The translations under genes and the position numbers were made by a program. This document shows, in pieces, positions 16,400 through 24,431 of a stretch of 64,000 nucleotides of DNA. Positions within the stretch are counted from its first letter, which is position 1. Each line of letters opens with the position of its first letter. The stretch comes from an uncultured Sphingomonas sp. (GTDB lineage: Bacteria; Pseudomonadota; Alphaproteobacteria; Sphingomonadales; Sphingomonadaceae), in the NCBI RefSeq assembly GCF_937871615.1, contig NZ_CALMPA010000070.1, positions 113,014 to 177,013 on the forward strand, written 5' to 3'. The notes below the pieces were generated by a model. It ran no database searches, had not been told where the DNA came from, and saw only the letters and a program-made list of their open reading frames with translations.

Positions 16400-17950
16400 G
16401 TGAACATCACCCGCCACTTTCTCGATGTCGCCAGCCGGCGCGTCCACTACCGCAAGGCGGGCAGCGGGCCGCCGTTGCTGATGGTGCATCAAAGCCCGCG
16501 CTCGTCGGCTGAATATGAAGGGCTGATGCGTGAATGGGGGGCGCATTTCACCTGTATCGCCCCCGATACGCCCGGATTCGGGCAATCCGATCCGCTTGCC
16601 GGCGCGCCCGATATCGGCGATTTCGCGGAGGCGATCATCGCCTTCCTCGACGCCGCCGGGCTGGGGAAGGTGGCGGCCTATGGGTTTCACTCGGGCGGGA
16701 TCATTCTCGTTTCGGCGCTGCGCCGGCATCCGGAGCGTTTCGCCGCGCTCGCGGTTGGCGGTTATGCGGTGTGGACCGAGGCGGAACAGGCGCTGTTCGA
16801 TCAGGCGTATCTCCCGCCGTTCCGCCCGTCGGCATATGGTGAGCATCTGGCCTGGCTGTGGAACCGGCTGCTCGAACAGAGCTGGTTCTTCCCGTGGTTC
16901 GATGTCCGTCCGCCCGCGCGCCTGCCGCTGGCCCATGCGGATCCGGTTCGGGTGGATGCCGCGGCGCGCGAGTTGCTCGACAGCGGCGATGCCTATCGCG
17001 CCGGCTATGGCGCGGTGTTGCGCGCGCCGCGCGACATTCCCGATGCGGATGCGCAAACGCCGCCGGTGCTCATCACCGCTTATGACGGCGATCCGCTTCA
17101 GGCGCATCTTGCGCGACTGGGCGCGCTGCCCGCGCGATGGGAGGCGCGGGCGGTGGCGACGATGGGCGATCATCGGGCCGCGAGCCTTGCGTTTCTGCGC
17201 GGTCATCCCGCGCGGGCTTCGGCTGCGCCGGGGCAGATGCTGGACGAAGGCTTCGTTCGTGTGACGGGCGGGGGATTCGACGGCCTGATCCATTGGCGCG
17301 GCGATCGCGCCGCGCGCCGCATCCTGCTCCACGCGCCGGGCGGATCGACCGAACTGCTCGATGCGGCGGGCGTGCTGCTGATCGACCTGCCGGGGCACGG
17401 CCTGTCCGATGATTTTCACGGTGCGGGCGATCTTGCGGCGTGGGAGGCGGCGGTCGCCGCCGCCGTCACCGCGATTTCCACCGCGTCGGCGCGCTCGATC
17501 GTTGGCGAGGGTGTGTCGGCGCTGCTCGCGCTGGCGGTGGCGCGGCGGGTTGGCGCGGCCACGGTCGAGGCCTTTGATGCGCATATCCCGTTCGCGCGAG
17601 ATGGCGCGGCGTGGCTCGCCAGCCAGCCCGATCCGGCGCCCGACCGCTTCGGCGGCCACCTCACGCGGGCATGGGGGATGGCGCGCGCGTCGCGGCTGTT
17701 CTGGCCGTGGTTTCGCGCCGACGCTGCCCATGCCATTCCATTCGAGCCGGGCGATCTCGCGCCCGAACGGCTCGCGCTCGCGCATCGCAGTCTGATCCGT
17801 GGCCGCGCCGCCGGGCCGCTGCTCGCGGCGCTGCTCGGGGCCGACCGCGCCGCGCTGGTCGCCGCCGCGCCGCCGATCACCAACTGGCAGTGCGCCGACT
17901 GGGCAAACGATCATCCCGAAATCTGGACACCACAAGCAGGAGAGAATTGA
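16400..17950 (+). CDS. two-domain alpha/beta hydrolase (second domain degenerate)
   Basis: A 516-residue protein from the GTG at 16400 (AGGGGG just upstream); a TTG at 16364 would extend it through the operator. Residues ~1-270 are an alpha/beta hydrolase: GSGPPLLMVHQSPRSS is the oxyanion region, APDTPGFGQSDP is typical, and the nucleophile elbow reads YGFHSGG. Residues ~275-516 repeat the fold (LIDLPGHGLSDDFHG, then IVGEGVSALLA), but the elbow has Gly where a nucleophile is expected. The fusion of a live and a degenerate hydrolase is unusual. It may hydrolyse an ester or amide in the pathway; it heads the rightward operon. Confidence 0.85.
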   Translation: MNITRHFLDVASRRVHYRKAGSGPPLLMVHQSPRSSAEYEGLMREWGAHFTCIAPDTPGFGQSDPLAGAPDIGDFAEAIIAFLDAAGLGKVAAYGFHSGGIILVSALRRHPERFAALAVGGYAVWTEAEQALFDQAYLPPFRPSAYGEHLAWLWNRLLEQSWFFPWFDVRPPARLPLAHADPVRVDAAARELLDSGDAYRAGYGAVLRAPRDIPDADAQTPPVLITAYDGDPLQAHLARLGALPARWEARAVATMGDHRAASLAFLRGHPARASAAPGQMLDEGFVRVTGGGFDGLIHWRGDRAARRILLHAPGGSTELLDAAGVLLIDLPGHGLSDDFHGAGDLAAWEAAVAAAVTAISTASARSIVGEGVSALLALAVARRVGAATVEAFDAHIPFARDGAAWLASQPDPAPDRFGGHLTRAWGMARASRLFWPWFRADAAHAIPFEPGDLAPERLALAHRSLIRGRAAGPLLAALLGADRAALVAAAPPITNWQCADWANDHPEIWTPQAGEN

Positions 17951-18450
17951 TGGGAATTCGTGAAGACATGCCGCTGCTCGGGCGGCACGAGGGCGTCTGG
18001 GACGGCGTCTATACCTATTACAACGCCGCCGGCGAGAAGGTCGACGAACACAAGTCGCGCCTGTTCTGCCGCCTGCCCGATGGCGGTGATTATCCCTATC
18101 ACCAGACCAATTACTACACCTGGGCCGATGGCCGCACCGAGACGCGTGACTTCCCGGCGGCCTATCGCGATGGCCGCATCTGGTGGGACAATGATCTCAT
18201 CAAGGGCTGGGCCGCGGAGGTGCCGCTCGATGAGAACAAGCGCACGATGATGCTCTACTGGCAGCGCCAGGGGGATCCCGAACTGTATCTCTACGAGATG
18301 ATCCAGCTTTCGGACGACGGCAAGAGCCGGTGCCGCACCTGGCACTGGATCCGCTCCGGCAAGCTCGAAACCCGCACCGCGATTCAGGAAACCTTCGTGA
18401 CCGCGGACTGGCGCGCGCTCGAAAAGGAAATGGAGGCAGCCGCTGGCTGA
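17950..18450 (+). CDS. protein of unknown function, lipocalin-like beta-rich
   Basis: A 166-residue protein with the ATG at 17950 overlapping the previous stop and AGGAGAGAA as ribosome site. It is rich in beta-strand patterns and aromatic residues (EGVWDGVYTYYNAAGEK, FCRLPDGGDYPYHQTNYYTW, RTMMLYWQRQGDPELYLYEM). That alternating pattern resembles lipocalin-like domains of the DUF3598 type, an assignment I cannot verify. There is no signal peptide. Its place between a hydrolase and a hydro-lyase suggests a small-molecule binding or isomerase-like role in the same pathway. Confidence 0.75.
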   Translation: MGIREDMPLLGRHEGVWDGVYTYYNAAGEKVDEHKSRLFCRLPDGGDYPYHQTNYYTWADGRTETRDFPAAYRDGRIWWDNDLIKGWAAEVPLDENKRTMMLYWQRQGDPELYLYEMIQLSDDGKSRCRTWHWIRSGKLETRTAIQETFVTADWRALEKEMEAAAG

Positions 18451-19825
18451 GCCGCGCACCCTGTTCGCGAAGATCTGGGATCAGCACCGCATCGCCGATT
18501 TGCCCGGCGGCGCGGCGCTGATCGCGATCGACCGCATTTTCCTGCACGAGCGCACCGGCGCGGCGGCGCTCAACAGCCTCGCCGCCGCCGGGCGGGCGGT
18601 GCGCGATCCCGCGCGCATATTCTGCGTGATGGATCATATCGTCGATACAAGGCCGGGCCGCGATGATCGCACGCTGATGCCCGGCGGCCAGGCCTTCATC
18701 ACCGAAACACGCGCGGCGGCGAAGGCGGCGGGGCTGACCTTGTTCGACGTGACCGATCCGGATCAGGGCATCGTCCATGTCGTTTCGCCCGAACTCGGGA
18801 TTGTCCTGCCCGGCGCGACGCTGATCGCGCCCGACAGCCACACCTGTACGCAGGGCGCGCTTGGCGCGCTGGCCTGGGGGATCGGCTCGTCGGAAGCCGA
18901 GCACGCGATGGCGACGGGCACGCTGCGCGTCGCCCATCCCGGCACGATGCGGGTGACCTTCGCGGGCGCGCTCGTCCCCGGCGTCACCCCCAAGGACATG
19001 ATCCTGACGCTTATCGCGCGGCACGGCGCCGGTGGCGGCAAGGGGCACGCGATCGAGTTCGCGGGGGAGGCCGTCACCGCGCTGGACATGGAAGCACGGA
19101 TGACGCTGTGCAACATGGCGACCGAATTCGCCGCGATGATCGGCATGATCGCGCCCGACGAAACAGTCTTCGCCTGGCTCAAGGGGCGGCGTTACGCGCC
19201 GAACGGGGCGCAATGGGATGCGGCGGTCACGCACTGGCGCGCGCTTGCCGGCGATCCCGGCGCGGCGTTCGACGCCGAGATCACGATCGACGCCGCCACG
19301 ATCGAGCCGATGATAAGCTGGGGCACCTCGCCCGAGCACAGCATCGGCATTTCCGGCGCGGTGCCTGCCGACGCCCCCGAACGCCCGTGCGCCTATATGG
19401 GGCTGGAACGCGGCCAGCCGCTCGCCGGCCTGCCGATCGACGCCGCCTTCATCGGCAGTTGCACCAACAGCCGCCTGTCCGATCTGCGCCGCGCGGCGGC
19501 GCTGCTTGAGAGGCGGCGCGTCGCGCACGGGATCAAGGCGCTGTGCGTCCCCGGATCGTCCGCGGTGAAGCGCGCCGCGGAAGCCGAGGGGCTCGACCGG
19601 ATTTTCGTCGAGGCCGGTTTCGAATGGCGCGAGAGCGGCTGCTCGATGTGCTTTTACGCGGGCGGGGAGAGTTTCGCGCCGGGATCGCGCGTCATCTCCT
19701 CCACCAATCGCAATTTCGAGGGGCGGCAGGGGCCGGGCATCCGCACCCATATCGCCAGCCCAGAAATGGTCGCGGCGAGCGCGATCGCCGGGTGTATCGC
19801 CGATCCGCGGGAGTTGATGCGATGA
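18443..19825 (+). CDS. LeuC-type (aconitase family) hydro-lyase large subunit, probable CTG start
   Basis: A 460-residue large subunit of the isopropylmalate/dimethylmalate dehydratase family. The 4Fe-4S ligands are C340 (FIGSCTNSR), C400 and C403 (SGCSMC). The conserved N terminus RTLFAKIWDQH is in frame, but no ATG, GTG or TTG precedes it after the TGA at 18398. The CTG at 18443 has GGAGG six bases upstream and gives the normal family length, so it is the likely start; a TTG at 18500 would remove that conserved start. The enzyme would hydrate or dehydrate a malate-type diacid. No other leucine genes are nearby, so a catabolic role is more likely. Confidence 0.9.
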   Translation: MAEPRTLFAKIWDQHRIADLPGGAALIAIDRIFLHERTGAAALNSLAAAGRAVRDPARIFCVMDHIVDTRPGRDDRTLMPGGQAFITETRAAAKAAGLTLFDVTDPDQGIVHVVSPELGIVLPGATLIAPDSHTCTQGALGALAWGIGSSEAEHAMATGTLRVAHPGTMRVTFAGALVPGVTPKDMILTLIARHGAGGGKGHAIEFAGEAVTALDMEARMTLCNMATEFAAMIGMIAPDETVFAWLKGRRYAPNGAQWDAAVTHWRALAGDPGAAFDAEITIDAATIEPMISWGTSPEHSIGISGAVPADAPERPCAYMGLERGQPLAGLPIDAAFIGSCTNSRLSDLRRAAALLERRRVAHGIKALCVPGSSAVKRAAEAEGLDRIFVEAGFEWRESGCSMCFYAGGESFAPGSRVISSTNRNFEGRQGPGIRTHIASPEMVAASAIAGCIADPRELMR

Positions 19826-20454
19826 CCCCGCTCGTCACCCATGACGGCATTGCCGCGCCGCTCCTGCGCGACAATATCGACACCGACGCGATCATCCCCT
19901 CGCGCGAGATGAAGACGACCGGCAAGACCGGGCTTGCCGCCGGGCTGTTCGCTGGCTGGCGCTACGCGAGCGCCGGGAGCCGCGAACCAAACCGCGATTT
20001 CGTGCTCAATCAGCCGCGCTTCGCCGATGCGACGATCCTGATCGGCGGCGCGAATTTCGGTTGCGGTTCGAGCCGCGAACACGCCGTCTGGGCGCTGGCC
20101 GAATATGGCATCCGCGCGGTGATCGCCACGGGCTTCGCGCCGATCTTCTTCGGCAATTGCATTCGCAACGGGATCGTGCCCGTGGTGCTCGATCCCGGCG
20201 CGGTGGCGGATATCGCGGCTGCGGTGGCGGTCGACCCCGAAGCCAACCGCATCCATATCGACGTGCCCGCGAGAACGATCGCGCTGCGCGACGGGCGCGT
20301 CTGGGCCTTCCCGCTGGAGGAGGAGGCGCAGGCGATGCTGGTCGAGGGGCTGGACGCGATCGACCTCACCCTCAAGCTCGACGGCGCGATCGCCGCCTTT
20401 CACGCGCGCGATCGCGAAACGCGACCGTGGATCTATCTCGAAGGACAGAAATGA
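19822..20454 (+). CDS. LeuD-type hydro-lyase small subunit
   Basis: A 210-residue partner of the LeuC-like subunit, with the ATG at 19822 overlapping its stop (ATGA). DNIDTDAIIPSREM at residues 17-30 and GANFGCGSSREHAVWAL near 77 are the hallmark substrate-recognition motifs. The specificity loop between strands, which in LeuD reads near YLRxT, is here IIPSREMKTTGK with long RYASAGSREPNRDFVLNQP after it. The complex is probably specific for an alkylmalate or alkylmaleate (citramalate, dimethylmalate or similar) and not for isopropylmalate; this is inference from context. Confidence 0.93.
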   Translation: MTPLVTHDGIAAPLLRDNIDTDAIIPSREMKTTGKTGLAAGLFAGWRYASAGSREPNRDFVLNQPRFADATILIGGANFGCGSSREHAVWALAEYGIRAVIATGFAPIFFGNCIRNGIVPVVLDPGAVADIAAAVAVDPEANRIHIDVPARTIALRDGRVWAFPLEEEAQAMLVEGLDAIDLTLKLDGAIAAFHARDRETRPWIYLEGQK

Positions 20455-21380
20455 CCAGTGTTCTCATCAGCGAGGTCGGCCCGCGCGACGGCCTGCAAAG
20501 CATTGCGCGGGTGATGCCGCTGGAGGCCAAGAAGGCGTGGATCGCCGCCGAGGCCGCCGCCGGCGTGCGCGAGATCGAGGTGGGCAGTTTCGTGCCCGCT
20601 AGCCTGCTGCCCCAGATGGCGGACACCGCCGCGCTGGTCGCCTTCGCGAACACCATTCCCGGCCTGGCGGTCGCCACGCTGGTGCCCAATCTGAAGGGCG
20701 CGGAGGACGCGATCGCGGCGGGTGCGGGCAAGCTCTCGATCCCCTTTTCGATGTCTGAAACGCACAGCCTGAAGAACGTCCGCAAAGGTCACGCCGCGAT
20801 GATCGCCGAGATCGGCGCGATCGCCGCGCGCGTCGCTGCCGAGCCGGCAGCCACGCGCCCGCATTTCGAGGTGGGGCTGGCGACCGCGTTCGGCTGTACG
20901 ATCGAAGGGCCGGTGGCCGAGGATCAGGTCGTCCGCCTTGCTGAATCCGCGATCGCGGCCGGCGCGGCCGAAGTGGGGCTGAGCGATACCACGGGCTACG
21001 CCAATCCGGCGCAGGTCAGGCGGCTGGTGCGGCGGGTGAAGGCGGCGATCGGGGCCGAGCGGCTCAATACGCTTCACCTCCACAACACGCGTGGGCTTGG
21101 CCTCGCCAATGCGCTCGCCGGGCTGGAGGAAGGGATCACCACGCTGGACAGTTCACTGGGCGGGCTTGGCGGATGCCCCTTCGCGCCGGGGGCGTCGGGC
21201 AATATCGTCACCGAGGATCTGGTCTTCATGCTCGAAGCGATGGGAATTGATACCGGCGTGGACCTCGACAAGCTGCTCGGCGTGCGCGCGATCCTCGCCG
21301 AGGCGCTGCCGGGCGAGCCGCTTTACGGATTCACGCCTGACGCGGGGCTGCCGCTCGGCTTCCGGGGGAACCGGGCATGA
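20451..21380 (+). CDS. HMG-CoA lyase-like (pyruvate carboxyltransferase family) enzyme
   Basis: A 309-residue TIM-barrel lyase with the ATG at 20451 overlapping the LeuD stop. EVGPRDGLQS (R12, D13) is the substrate- and metal-binding start; LHLHNTRG (H209, H211) gives the metal ligands; and GGLGGCPFAPGASGN contains the mobile-loop cysteine C242. These are the key residues of HMG-CoA lyases. The enzyme would cleave a 3-hydroxy-3-alkyl dicarboxylic acyl-CoA. With LeuCD-like and CaiB genes on either side it forms a coherent hydrate-activate-cleave unit. Confidence 0.93.
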   Translation: MTSVLISEVGPRDGLQSIARVMPLEAKKAWIAAEAAAGVREIEVGSFVPASLLPQMADTAALVAFANTIPGLAVATLVPNLKGAEDAIAAGAGKLSIPFSMSETHSLKNVRKGHAAMIAEIGAIAARVAAEPAATRPHFEVGLATAFGCTIEGPVAEDQVVRLAESAIAAGAAEVGLSDTTGYANPAQVRRLVRRVKAAIGAERLNTLHLHNTRGLGLANALAGLEEGITTLDSSLGGLGGCPFAPGASGNIVTEDLVFMLEAMGIDTGVDLDKLLGVRAILAEALPGEPLYGFTPDAGLPLGFRGNRA

Positions 21381-22561
21381 GCGCGCCGCAGCCGCTGGCC
21401 GGGATCAAGGTCGTCGAATTCACGCATATGGTGATGGGGCCGGCGGTCGGCGCGATCCTCGCCGGGCTGGGGGCGGAGGTGATCCGCGTCGAGCCGATCG
21501 GCGGCGATCGCACGCGCCGGCTGCTCGGATCGGGCGCCGGCTATTTCCCGATGTACAACCGCGACAAGGCGAGCATCTGTCTCGATCTCAAGCATCCCGA
21601 TGGCGTCGGGATCGCGCGGCGGCTCGCGGAAGGGGCGGACGTGTTGATCGAGAATTATCGCCCCGGCGCGATGGATCGGCTCGGCCTTGGCTATGAGGCG
21701 CTGGCGGCGCGCAATCCGCGGCTCGTTTACTGTTCGGAAAAAGGCTTCCTTCCCGGCCCCTATGAGGAGCGCACCGCGCTCGACGAAGTGGCGCAGATGA
21801 TGGGCGGCCTCGCTTATATGACCGGGCCGCCCGGCCGCCCGCTGCGCGCCGGATCGAGCGTGATCGACGTGACCGGCGGCATGTTCGGCGTGATCGCGAT
21901 CCTTGCCGCGATCGAGGAGCGGCACCGCACCGGACGGGGGCAGAAGGTGCAAAGCTCGCTGTTCGAAACCACCGTCTATCTGATCGGCCAGCATATGGCG
22001 CAAAAGGCGGTGACCGGCAAAGCGGCCAGCCCGATGCCAGCGCGTATTTCCGCCTGGGCGATCTACGACGTGTTCGAAACGAAGGACGATGCCGGAATCT
22101 TCATTGGTGTCGTCAGCGATCCCTTGTGGGAAAAATTCTGTCGCCTGTTCGCGCTCGACGATCTGTGGCGCGACGAGAGCATCCGCGAAAACAACGCCCG
22201 CGTCCTCGCGCGCGATCGCATCCTGCCGCCGATCCGCGATCTGCTGCGCGGCTTCACCCGTGACGAACTCGTCGCGAAGCTCGAAGGCAGCGGGCTGCCT
22301 TTCGCCCCGATCGGCCGACCGGAGGATATGTTCGACGATCCGCACCTCGCCGCGAGCGGCGGGCTGGAGCCGGTGACGCTTCCCGATGGCGCCGAAACGC
22401 GCCTTCCCGTCCTGCCGATCGAGATGGCGGGGCAGCGGCCCGGCGGGCGCGCCACGCTGGCGCGCGCGGGGGCGGATACCGAAGCGATCCTGGCGGAACT
22501 GGGCTTCGATCGCGCGGCGCTAGACCAGTTGATCGCGGGCGGCGCGGTGGCGATCGCATAG
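21377..22561 (+). CDS. CaiB/BaiF family (class III) CoA-transferase
   Basis: A 394-residue class III CoA-transferase overlapping the lyase stop by 4 bp. LGAEVIRVEPIGGDRTR and YNRDKASICLDLKHPDG are the CoA-binding motifs, and D164 in SSVIDVTGG is the expected catalytic Asp. This is the third member of the family in the window. Immediately beside an HMG-CoA-lyase-like gene it probably makes the CoA thioester that the lyase cleaves. Confidence 0.93.
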   Translation: MSAPQPLAGIKVVEFTHMVMGPAVGAILAGLGAEVIRVEPIGGDRTRRLLGSGAGYFPMYNRDKASICLDLKHPDGVGIARRLAEGADVLIENYRPGAMDRLGLGYEALAARNPRLVYCSEKGFLPGPYEERTALDEVAQMMGGLAYMTGPPGRPLRAGSSVIDVTGGMFGVIAILAAIEERHRTGRGQKVQSSLFETTVYLIGQHMAQKAVTGKAASPMPARISAWAIYDVFETKDDAGIFIGVVSDPLWEKFCRLFALDDLWRDESIRENNARVLARDRILPPIRDLLRGFTRDELVAKLEGSGLPFAPIGRPEDMFDDPHLAASGGLEPVTLPDGAETRLPVLPIEMAGQRPGGRATLARAGADTEAILAELGFDRAALDQLIAGGAVAIA

Positions 22562-22603
22562 CGGCGGCGGCTTGCGCGGGCGGATTTGGCAGGGGAGGGC
22601 GTA

Positions 22604-23275
22604 ATGACGGATCTGGCCTATCCGGTGCTCGTATTCGCGCACCTGTTGCTGTTCGTGCTGTGGCTTGGCGGCGATGTTGGCGTGTTCATCCTCGGCCAGC
22701 ATTTTCGCAAGCGGCACCGCTATACGCTGGAGCAGCGGCTGGCGTTGCTGACCCTGCTGGTCGAAGTCGACATGGTGCCGCGGACCGCCTGGGCGCTGAT
22801 GGTTCCCGTATCGCTCTCCGTGGTCGCCATCGCCGGTTATTGGGCGATGCCGGCGTGGTTGCTCGTGGCGGCGTGGCTGGTGGGCGGCTGCTGGGTCTGG
22901 CTTGTCTGGGATGCGCATCTGCACGATCAGACCCCGCGCGCCGCGCGCGACCGGCGGATCGAATTGGTGCTGAAAACGGGGCTGGCGCTGTTCTATCTCG
23001 CGCTCGGCGCGATATCGCTTGCGACCCGCGCGCCGCTCTCGCCGCAATGGCTTGCCACCAAGGCGTTGCTGTTCGGCGTGATCTTCGTCGCGGCGATCAT
23101 GATTGATGTCGCCTTCAAGCCGGTCGGGGCGCAACTTGGCCGCCTCATCAGCGAGGGATCGAGCGACGCGACCGAACTGCCATTGCTGAGAACGATGAAC
23201 CGCACGCGCATCTGGGTGTGGGTGGTCTATCTGTTGCTGCTTGCGACAGCCTATCTCGGCCTTGCCAAGCCTTGA
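22604..23275 (+). CDS. integral membrane protein (CopD/DUF2269-like)
   Basis: A 223-residue protein with about six membrane helices. It starts LAYPVLVFAHLLLFVLWLGG, with a His and a small-residue patch in helix 1 as in DUF2269/CopD-like membrane proteins. The ATG at 22604 has GGAGGG upstream. It is the last gene of the rightward operon, 42 bp after the CoA-transferase. Its stop directly abuts the convergent LytTR gene. It may be a transporter-like or heme/metal-linked membrane protein; the function is not recognisable. Confidence 0.78.
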   Translation: MTDLAYPVLVFAHLLLFVLWLGGDVGVFILGQHFRKRHRYTLEQRLALLTLLVEVDMVPRTAWALMVPVSLSVVAIAGYWAMPAWLLVAAWLVGGCWVWLVWDAHLHDQTPRAARDRRIELVLKTGLALFYLALGAISLATRAPLSPQWLATKALLFGVIFVAAIMIDVAFKPVGAQLGRLISEGSSDATELPLLRTMNRTRIWVWVVYLLLLATAYLGLAKP

Positions 23276-24169
23276 TTACCGATGCGCCGGATCGAGATGG
23301 CGGAAGCGGGCTTCGACCTCCGCGCGATATGACCGGCTGACCGGCACTTCCAGTCCGTTCGAGAGCGTGACGATGCCGGTGTGGCCCGTGCGCCGGAACC
23401 CGCTGACGGCGCGATCGGCGATCCAGTTCGAGCGATGAACGCGGATTCCGGCGGTCGGCGCGGCCATCCTGATCGCATCGCCCAGCCGCAGGAGCGTCAG
23501 CGCCTCGCCCGCATCGGTGTAGATGCGTACATAATGATCCTCAGCGCGCAGCGCGATGATCGCGGCGCGCTGGGCGGGCGGGATTCGCTCTATCAGCCGT
23601 GGCAGCGCGGGGCGCGACGCTGCCTTGGCGGCGGGCGCGGATTGTGTCGGCTCCTTCGCGGGATAGCGATAGCGCGGCACGCCGAGCAGGCGATCGAATA
23701 CGTAATTGGTGCCGATCCATGCGATCGTTCCCGGCGACAGCTTGAGCAGGAACTGGCCGAAAAAGCCCCAGCTCAATCGCATCGGCTCCGGCGTGCCGCC
23801 GATCGGCCCGCCCGAATGGAGCGAACTGATGAGCGCGAGAATCTCGACGATCGGCTCGCGCAGCACCAGCCCGGTAAGCAGCGGGCCGAGCAGGGTTATC
23901 ACCCACATGGGAGGCCGAAATCGCGCGCCCAGCCGGAATATGATCGCGCTGCCAAGCGCGCCGGCCAGCCAGCCGATCATCACCGTCGCGCTCCACAGAT
24001 AGAACGCGACGACGAAGCTCGCTTCTGCGCCGACGGTGATCCTGAGCAACGCGAGCGGCAGCGCGAGCAGCGCGAGCGGCACGACGCCGTACAGCAACGC
24101 CCCTGGCGAGAACGGCAGGGGGCCTGCCTTGCCGGGCTCGGCCCAGCGCAGAACCAGCGAGTTGCTCAT
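23276..24169 (-). CDS. membrane-anchored LytTR-family transcriptional regulator
   Basis: A 297-residue protein from the ATG at 24169 (another ATG at 24238 is possible). The N-terminal half has about four hydrophobic segments (GVVPLALLALPLALLRI, LWSATVMIGWLAGALG, and on). The C-terminal ~100 residues are a LytTR DNA-binding domain: IIALRAEDHYVRIYTDAGEA, VHRSNWIADRAVSG and LSNGLEVPVSRSYR. Such proteins sense membrane or extracellular signals and bind paired 9-12 bp sites. Its stop touches the stop of the convergent membrane protein gene. An inverted repeat just upstream (24243-24266) may be autoregulatory. Confidence 0.88.
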   Translation of the reverse strand: MSNSLVLRWAEPGKAGPLPFSPGALLYGVVPLALLALPLALLRITVGAEASFVVAFYLWSATVMIGWLAGALGSAIIFRLGARFRPPMWVITLLGPLLTGLVLREPIVEILALISSLHSGGPIGGTPEPMRLSWGFFGQFLLKLSPGTIAWIGTNYVFDRLLGVPRYRYPAKEPTQSAPAAKAASRPALPRLIERIPPAQRAAIIALRAEDHYVRIYTDAGEALTLLRLGDAIRMAAPTAGIRVHRSNWIADRAVSGFRRTGHTGIVTLSNGLEVPVSRSYRAEVEARFRHLDPAHR

Positions 24170-24242
24170 GTCCGCCGGCGCCTCAGGAGGGTGGCCGATT
24201 TGGCGCCAGAAACGGGCAGACGCTGGCTCGCGGGGCATTCGC

Positions 24243-24266
24243 GAAATGCCAATGCCGTGGCATTTC
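24243..24266. promoter_or_regulatory. inverted repeat GAAATGC-N10-GCATTTC upstream of the LytTR gene
   Basis: GAAATGC (24243-24249) and GCATTTC (24260-24266), extended by CG/GC on both sides, flank a 10-bp spacer. The same arms with the same 10-bp spacing recur at 39777-39800 upstream of the nitronate-monooxygenase gene. A regulator site is likely; which protein binds it is unknown. Confidence 0.5.
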
Positions 24267-24356
24267 GCGCAGCATCATGGCTATTCCCGAATAACATGCC
24301 ACCCCCATTTGGCTCGTTGCGTAAATGACGCTGCCAACTTTCGTCGCGCCTCGTAA

Positions 24357-24372
24357 ATTTGTCCAGTCAAAT
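24357..24372. promoter_or_regulatory. degenerate copy of the TTTGTCCGGACAAA operator
   Basis: ATTTGTCCAGTCAAAT differs at two positions from the perfect 16-bp palindrome at 3996-4011. It lies 60 bp upstream of the carboxylesterase ATG, in the position expected of a promoter or operator. Similarity is seen; a shared regulator is inference. Confidence 0.5.
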
Positions 24373-24431
24373 ATCGGACGCTCCGATCCCGCCTGAGAGG
24401 TGATCGGGGCCGGCGTTGGAGGGGGCAGCGA

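Noticed and set aside
18443-20454. Leucine biosynthesis leuC/leuD
   Set aside because: No leuA or leuB lies nearby, and the neighbours are CoA-transferases, lyases and hydrolases; a catabolic hydro-lyase is more likely, so gene symbols are withheld.
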